A stretch of 8,979 bases of DNA from contig JAJUFK010000085.1 of assembly GCA_029266015.1 (NCBI GenBank), forward strand, positions 1 through 8,979. The letters are read 5' to 3'. Positions 5,088-8,979 of the stretch are shown piece by piece (the first letter of the stretch is position 1; every line of letters begins with the position of its first letter). The notes under the pieces are model-generated. The model made no database searches, had not been told where the DNA came from, and was given only the letters and a program-made list of their open reading frames with translations. The translations under genes were made by a program, and so were the position numbers. The DNA comes from Bacteroidota bacterium. Its GTDB lineage: Bacteria; Bacteroidota; Bacteroidia; Bacteroidales; UBA1715.

Positions 5088-7718
5088 ATGGAAATTCCAG
5101 CAAAATATAACCCGGGAGATGTAGAACACAAGTGGTATTCGTATTGGTTAGAACAAAAGTTTTTTAATTCAAAACCTGATCATAGAGAACCATTTACTAT
5201 AGTAATTCCACCACCAAATGTTACCGGTGTTCTGCATATGGGACACATGCTCAACAATACAATTCAAGATGTATTGATTCGCCGTGCTCGAATGAAAGGT
5301 TACAATGCATGTTGGGTTCCGGGTACCGACCATGCTTCTATTGCTACCGAAGCTAAGGTGGTAAATAAATTGAAAGAACAAGGTATTGAAAAATATAGCT
5401 TAACTCGCGAAGAATTCCTAAAACACGCATGGGAGTGGACCGAAAAACACGGAGGAATTATCCTGAATCAATTACAAAAACTTGGAGCTTCATGCGATTG
5501 GGATCGTACGTGTTTTACTATGGACGACGAACGAAGCAAGAGTGTAATACAAGTGTTTGTTGATTTATACAACAAAGGACTCGTATATCGTGGTATTCGT
5601 ATGGTAAATTGGGACCCTGCCGCTAAAACTGCTGTAAGTGACGAGGAGGTAATATACAAAGAAGAACAATCGAAATTATATTACATACGCTACAAAGTTG
5701 ATGGTTCACAAGACGATTGGGTAACTATAGCAACTACTCGTCCCGAAACAATTTTGGGCGACACTGCCGTTTGTGTAAATCCGCAAGACCCTCGCTTTCA
5801 TCATCTCAAAGGTAAATCGGTGATTGTGCCACTTGTAAACCGTGTAGTTCCTATTATTCAAGATGAATATGTTGACATGGAATTTGGTACCGGATGTTTG
5901 AAAATTACTCCTGCTCACGACGAAAACGACTATAAAATAGGCATGGAGCATAACTTGGAAGTTATAGATATTTTCAATGACAACGGTACACTCAACGAAA
6001 AAGCACAATTGTATATTGGTAAAGATCGATTTGCCGTACGTACCGAAATTGTTGCTGATTTGCAAAATGCAGGATTTATTGTAAAAATTGAAGATTACAC
6101 TAATAAAGTAGGCTATTCGGAACGAACTCATGTGGTTATAGAGCCAAAACTATCAACACAATGGTTTTTAAAAATGAAAGAAATTACTGCTCCGGCATTG
6201 GCTAATGTAATGAACGACGAAATTGAATTTTTTCCGAAAAAGTTCAAAAACGTATATCGCCATTGGATGGAAAATATAAAAGACTGGTGTATAAGCCGTC
6301 AGTTGTGGTGGGGACATCAAATTCCGGTGTATTATTTACCCGATGGGTCGCACGTATGCGCTGCAACTATTGAAGAGGCATTACAACTTGCGCAACAAAA
6401 AACAGGAAATATTTCATTAACTATTGCAGATTTACGTCAAGACGAAGATGTGCTCGATACATGGGCATCGTCGTGGTTGTGGCCTATTTCGGTGTTTGGT
6501 GGTATTACTAATCCCAATAACGAAGAAATAAATTATTATTATCCTACCAATGTATTGGTTACAGGACACGATATTATTTTCTTTTGGGTTGCTCGTATGA
6601 TAATGACCGGCTATGAATATCGTAAAACGTATCCATTCAAACATGTATATTTTACCGGTATGGTACGCGATAAATTACGCCGTAAGATGAGTAAATCTTT
6701 AGGAAATTCGCCCGAACCATTGGAGTTGATAGAAAAATACGGAGCCGATGGTGTACGTGTAGGTATGCTTTTGTGTTCTCCTGCCGGAGGCGACTTGTTG
6801 TACGATGATGCGTTGCCCGAACAAGGACGAAATTTCTCGAGTAAAATATGGAATGCATTTCGTTTAGTGCACGGTTGGAATGTTGACAATACCATAAAAC
6901 AACCTGCCTATGCAAAAGCTGCCATAGAAGCACTGAGCGAAAAAATTAAAGAAGCAAGTATACAACTCGACGAACAATTTGAACAATATCGTTTGTCGGA
7001 AGCTATGATGACTGTATACAAATTGTTTTGGGACGAACTCTCGGCTTGGTATTTAGAAATAGTAAAACCAGAATATGGTAAACCAATTGACGGTGCTACC
7101 TATGCTGCCACCATTCAATTGTTTGAATCGGTACTGCAATTACTGCATCCATTTATGCCGTTTATAACCGAAGAAGTATGGCATTATTTGAAACCACGCG
7201 GCACGGGTGAAAGTATTATGATTTCCCAAATTCCAACGTATTCGTCGTGTAATACCAATTTACTGGCACGTTACGAACGAGTAAAAGAAGTAGTTGCTGG
7301 TATTCGTGGTGTTCGCAAAGACAAACAAGTGCCTTTTAAAGAAACTATTGAATTACATATAAAAGGTATAAACTCTCCGCAAGATTTTGAATTTGTAATA
7401 CTTGCAAAACTTGGAAATATTTCGGCTATTCACATTACAAATCAAGATGTAGCAAATGCAGCATCGTTTCGTGTTGATGCTATAGAATATTTTATTCCTC
7501 TTGCTCAGTCGATAAATGTAGAAGAAGAAAAACAAAAAATTCAAGAAGAACTTACCTACATACAAGGTTTCTTGGCTTCGGTTGATAAAAAATTGATGAA
7601 CGAAAAATTTGTGTCGAGTGCACCTGCTGCTGTAGTTGAAACAGAACGTAAGAAAAAAGCAGATGCGTTAGAAAAAATTGAATTATTGGAAAAACGATTG
7701 AAAACATTACAAAGATAA
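5088..7718 (+). CDS. valS: Valyl-tRNA synthetase (class I), complete
   Basis: This cytoplasmic enzyme charges tRNA-Val with valine and removes mischarged threonine. The class I signature is HMGH at residues 50-53, inside PPPNVTGVLHMGH; the second, KMSKS, is at 533-537. The CP1 editing domain lies between them, with TTRPET at 216-221 and PAHDENDYKIG from 275, where His277, Asp278 and Asp281 sit at conserved editing-site positions. DTWASSWLWP follows as catalytic core. The anticodon-binding domain covers about 590-740. The last 66 residues (811-876) form the ValRS tRNA-binding coiled-coil arm, including NEKFVSSAPAAVVETER. The open frame reaches back to a TTG at 5073, but the ATG at 5088 gives MEIPAKYNPGDVEHKWY, which matches the usual start of Bacteroidota ValRS, so I use it. 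The 876-residue length is normal, with no key residue missing. Transcription is divergent from the surface-protein genes. Confidence 0.97.
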   Translation: MEIPAKYNPGDVEHKWYSYWLEQKFFNSKPDHREPFTIVIPPPNVTGVLHMGHMLNNTIQDVLIRRARMKGYNACWVPGTDHASIATEAKVVNKLKEQGIEKYSLTREEFLKHAWEWTEKHGGIILNQLQKLGASCDWDRTCFTMDDERSKSVIQVFVDLYNKGLVYRGIRMVNWDPAAKTAVSDEEVIYKEEQSKLYYIRYKVDGSQDDWVTIATTRPETILGDTAVCVNPQDPRFHHLKGKSVIVPLVNRVVPIIQDEYVDMEFGTGCLKITPAHDENDYKIGMEHNLEVIDIFNDNGTLNEKAQLYIGKDRFAVRTEIVADLQNAGFIVKIEDYTNKVGYSERTHVVIEPKLSTQWFLKMKEITAPALANVMNDEIEFFPKKFKNVYRHWMENIKDWCISRQLWWGHQIPVYYLPDGSHVCAATIEEALQLAQQKTGNISLTIADLRQDEDVLDTWASSWLWPISVFGGITNPNNEEINYYYPTNVLVTGHDIIFFWVARMIMTGYEYRKTYPFKHVYFTGMVRDKLRRKMSKSLGNSPEPLELIEKYGADGVRVGMLLCSPAGGDLLYDDALPEQGRNFSSKIWNAFRLVHGWNVDNTIKQPAYAKAAIEALSEKIKEASIQLDEQFEQYRLSEAMMTVYKLFWDELSAWYLEIVKPEYGKPIDGATYAATIQLFESVLQLLHPFMPFITEEVWHYLKPRGTGESIMISQIPTYSSCNTNLLARYERVKEVVAGIRGVRKDKQVPFKETIELHIKGINSPQDFEFVILAKLGNISAIHITNQDVANAASFRVDAIEYFIPLAQSINVEEEKQKIQEELTYIQGFLASVDKKLMNEKFVSSAPAAVVETERKKKADALEKIELLEKRLKTLQR

Positions 7719-7742
7719 TGTTGTTTATATATTTACATGGAT

Positions 7743-7772
7743 TTGTCTAATAAAGAATTATACATATCATTG
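7743..7772 (+). promoter_or_regulatory. Candidate promoter for the M28 peptidase gene
   Basis: TTG at 7743-7745 is followed after 19 bases by TATCATTG at 7765-7772, which matches TAnnTTTG at all but one position. Transcription would start near 7779 and give a leader of about 38 bases. Bases 7763-7770 of the -7 region are also the left arm of an inverted repeat whose right arm holds the start codon. Confidence 0.4.
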
Positions 7773-7819
7773 TATTTATAGTTATATTGAAACTATCATT
7801 ATAAATCAATTATGATATG
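7763..7819. repeat. Nested inverted repeats spanning the M28 promoter region and start codon
   Basis: CATATCAT (7763-7770) and ATGATATG (7812-7819) are exact reverse complements; the right arm ends in the ATG start codon of the M28 gene. Between them, ATAGTT (7778-7783) pairs with AACTAT (7791-7796) around a seven-base loop. The outer left arm overlaps the likely -7 box, so it would not be in a transcript from that promoter and would act, if at all, at the DNA level or in read-through RNA from valS. Both repeats are short and AT-rich, and chance is a real alternative. Confidence 0.3.
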
Positions 7820-8755
7820 AAAACATTCTTTTTAAAGATAATTAAAGCATTACTTATAAGTAATAGTATTTCAATTACTGCAATTACTGCACAAACAAAT
7901 ACTAGTAAATCTACAATTCCTTCGGCGCAACAAATAATTGCCGCCATATCACACGATTCGTTACAAGGGCGAAAACCGGTAACTAGAGGGTACGACAAAG
8001 CTGCTCGCTATGTAGAACAACAATTGCTTACCATAGGTGCAAAACCATTGTTTGGTACTTCATTCGTAGATAGTGTAAGTGCCTATTACGGCTACAATGT
8101 AGTAGGAGTATTAGAGTCACCACACTCTTCAAATGAATATATACTTATTGGAGCTCATTTAGATCACTTGAGGATTCTCAGTGGAGCTAAAAAAGATAGT
8201 GTATTCAATGGTGCTAACGATAATGCATCGGGCGTTGCTGCAGTACTTAAAATTGCCGAAGCTTTGAGTAAACAACAATTGTCAAAAAAAGTAATAATTG
8301 CTCTATTTACTTCAGAAGAAACCGGATTGGACGGTTCGAATGCGTTGGCAAAAAAAATTAAAGCACAACAAATTCCCCTGAAATATGTTATAAATTTTGA
8401 CATGATAGGAACTACAATGATAAATGCTCCCAAAAAGGTTTTTATTACCGGATTTGATAAATCGAATTTAGCTGTTACTGCAAATACACTGTTACAAGAA
8501 GATTTTTTATTAAAAGATGCCCAAGCCGAAGAAATGGAACTGTTCAGATATTCCGATAATTTTTCATTTTATAGAGAACTTAATATACCCGCACATACCT
8601 TGAGTACATTTATTATGAGAAATTTTGACTGTTATCATAGAACTTGCGATGAAATTTCGGTAATTGATGTTAAAAATCTTGAAGCAATAATTCAAAAAAG
8701 TACCACATTTATTATTGAATTATTGAAACAAAATTCGCAAATTGCGTTGAATTAA
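7817..8755 (+). CDS. Exported M28-family zinc aminopeptidase (312 aa)
   Basis: This metallopeptidase probably removes N-terminal residues from peptides outside the cytoplasm. Residues 1-25 are a signal peptide (MKTFFLKIIK start, hydrophobic segment, likely cut at ITA before Gln26); no lipobox cysteine is present. All expected M28 dizinc residues are visible: His114 and Asp116 in GAHLDH, bridging Asp135 in NGANDNASGVA, general base Glu167 and ligand Glu168 in TSEETG, Asp195 in NFDMIG, and His274 in CYHRTCDE. The only two cysteines, Cys272 and Cys277, flank His274 with the same C-x-H-x2-C spacing that I recall for the disulfide in Streptomyces griseus aminopeptidase, supporting an oxidised exported enzyme. 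There is no PA or T9SS C-terminal domain, so periplasmic location is likelier than surface anchoring. Exact substrate cannot be read from sequence; a glutaminyl-cyclase-like activity is possible but less likely. It lies 98 bp after valS and 26 bp before clpX. Confidence 0.88.
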   Translation: MKTFFLKIIKALLISNSISITAITAQTNTSKSTIPSAQQIIAAISHDSLQGRKPVTRGYDKAARYVEQQLLTIGAKPLFGTSFVDSVSAYYGYNVVGVLESPHSSNEYILIGAHLDHLRILSGAKKDSVFNGANDNASGVAAVLKIAEALSKQQLSKKVIIALFTSEETGLDGSNALAKKIKAQQIPLKYVINFDMIGTTMINAPKKVFITGFDKSNLAVTANTLLQEDFLLKDAQAEEMELFRYSDNFSFYRELNIPAHTLSTFIMRNFDCYHRTCDEISVIDVKNLEAIIQKSTTFIIELLKQNSQIALN

Positions 8756-8781
8756 AATATACAATTAGATAGAAAGAAATA

Positions 8782-8979
8782 ATGAAACAAGAATGTTCAT
8801 TTTGCGGTCGTAAAAAAACAGAAGTCAGCATGTTGCTTACCGGTTTGTCGGGTAATATTTGTAGTGACTGTGTTGGGCAAGCCATAGAAATTATAAATCA
8901 AGAATTACCTGCGGCTAAACGTAAATCAACTAAAAAATCGAAAATATTAAAGCCAATTGAGATTAAACAACATCTCGAT
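8782..8979 (+). CDS. clpX: ATP-dependent Clp protease ATP-binding subunit ClpX, N-terminal part only
   Basis: ClpX is the AAA+ unfoldase that feeds proteins into the ClpP protease. Only the first 66 codons are in the window, of about 410-420 in the family. They contain the N-terminal zinc-binding domain: Cys5 and Cys8 in CSFCGR, Cys27 and Cys30 in ICSDC, which forms the dimeric substrate- and adaptor-binding module. A Lys-rich linker (about 44-56) then leads to LKPIEIKQHLD, which matches the segment just before the AAA+ core. Walker A and later motifs are beyond the edge. The ATG at 8782 fits the usual family start and is preceded by the A/G-rich stretch AGAAAGAAAT. The gene begins 26 bp after the M28 peptidase stop and no separate promoter is obvious, so co-transcription is plausible. 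The clpP gene, often next to clpX, is not upstream. Confidence 0.95.
   Translation, partial: MKQECSFCGRKKTEVSMLLTGLSGNICSDCVGQAIEIINQELPAAKRKSTKKSKILKPIEIKQHLD

Noticed and set aside
5706..6131. A 141-codon minus-strand open frame inside valS.
   Set aside because: It lies wholly over the valS editing domain, which is clearly coding on the other strand, and its translation shows no domain or signal.
6432..6933. Overlapping minus-strand open frames of 70-94 codons over the KMSKS region of valS.
   Set aside because: They overlap one another and the valS catalytic core; no motif supports them.

Overview
The window is an AT-rich stretch of a Bacteroidota chromosome. Three things point to that phylum. 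Two adjacent exported proteins have the layout of type IX secretion (T9SS) cargo, a pathway confined to this phylum and close relatives. Several intergenic regions carry the Bacteroidota promoter pattern TTG-N19/20-TAnnTTTG in place of -35/-10 boxes. The valS, clpX and carbon-nitrogen hydrolase proteins read as ordinary Bacteroidota housekeeping proteins. No genus can be named from the sequence alone.

The left half (1-4882) is read on the minus strand. In transcription order it holds a 625-residue T9SS-type surface protein (4882-3005), a 617-residue T9SS-type surface protein (2781-928), and N-carbamoylputrescine amidase aguB (870-1), whose last few codons run off the left edge. Each appears to have its own promoter. 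The best is a consensus match upstream of the 617-residue gene, just past a palindrome that overlaps the stop codon of the 625-residue gene.

The right half (5088-8979) is read on the plus strand. It holds valyl-tRNA synthetase valS (5088-7718), an exported M28-family zinc aminopeptidase (7817-8755), and the first 66 codons of clpX, encoding the ClpXP unfoldase (8782 to the edge). The 205-bp gap 4883-5087 is a divergent promoter region. The other gaps are 57, 223, 98 and 26 bp, so no gene-free stretch exceeds 300 bp.

Functionally this is a mixed neighbourhood: polyamine synthesis (aguB), two cell-surface or secreted proteins of unknown binding target, translation (valS), extracytoplasmic peptide breakdown (M28), and protein quality control (clpX). 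The genes do not form one pathway. I saw no mobile element, CRISPR array, tRNA, rRNA or phage gene, and no convincing new multi-gene system. The points most worth a second look are the two T9SS cargo proteins with unusual C-terminal domains and unassigned N-terminal modules, a structured leader ahead of one of them, and an inverted repeat that joins the likely promoter and the start codon of the M28 gene.
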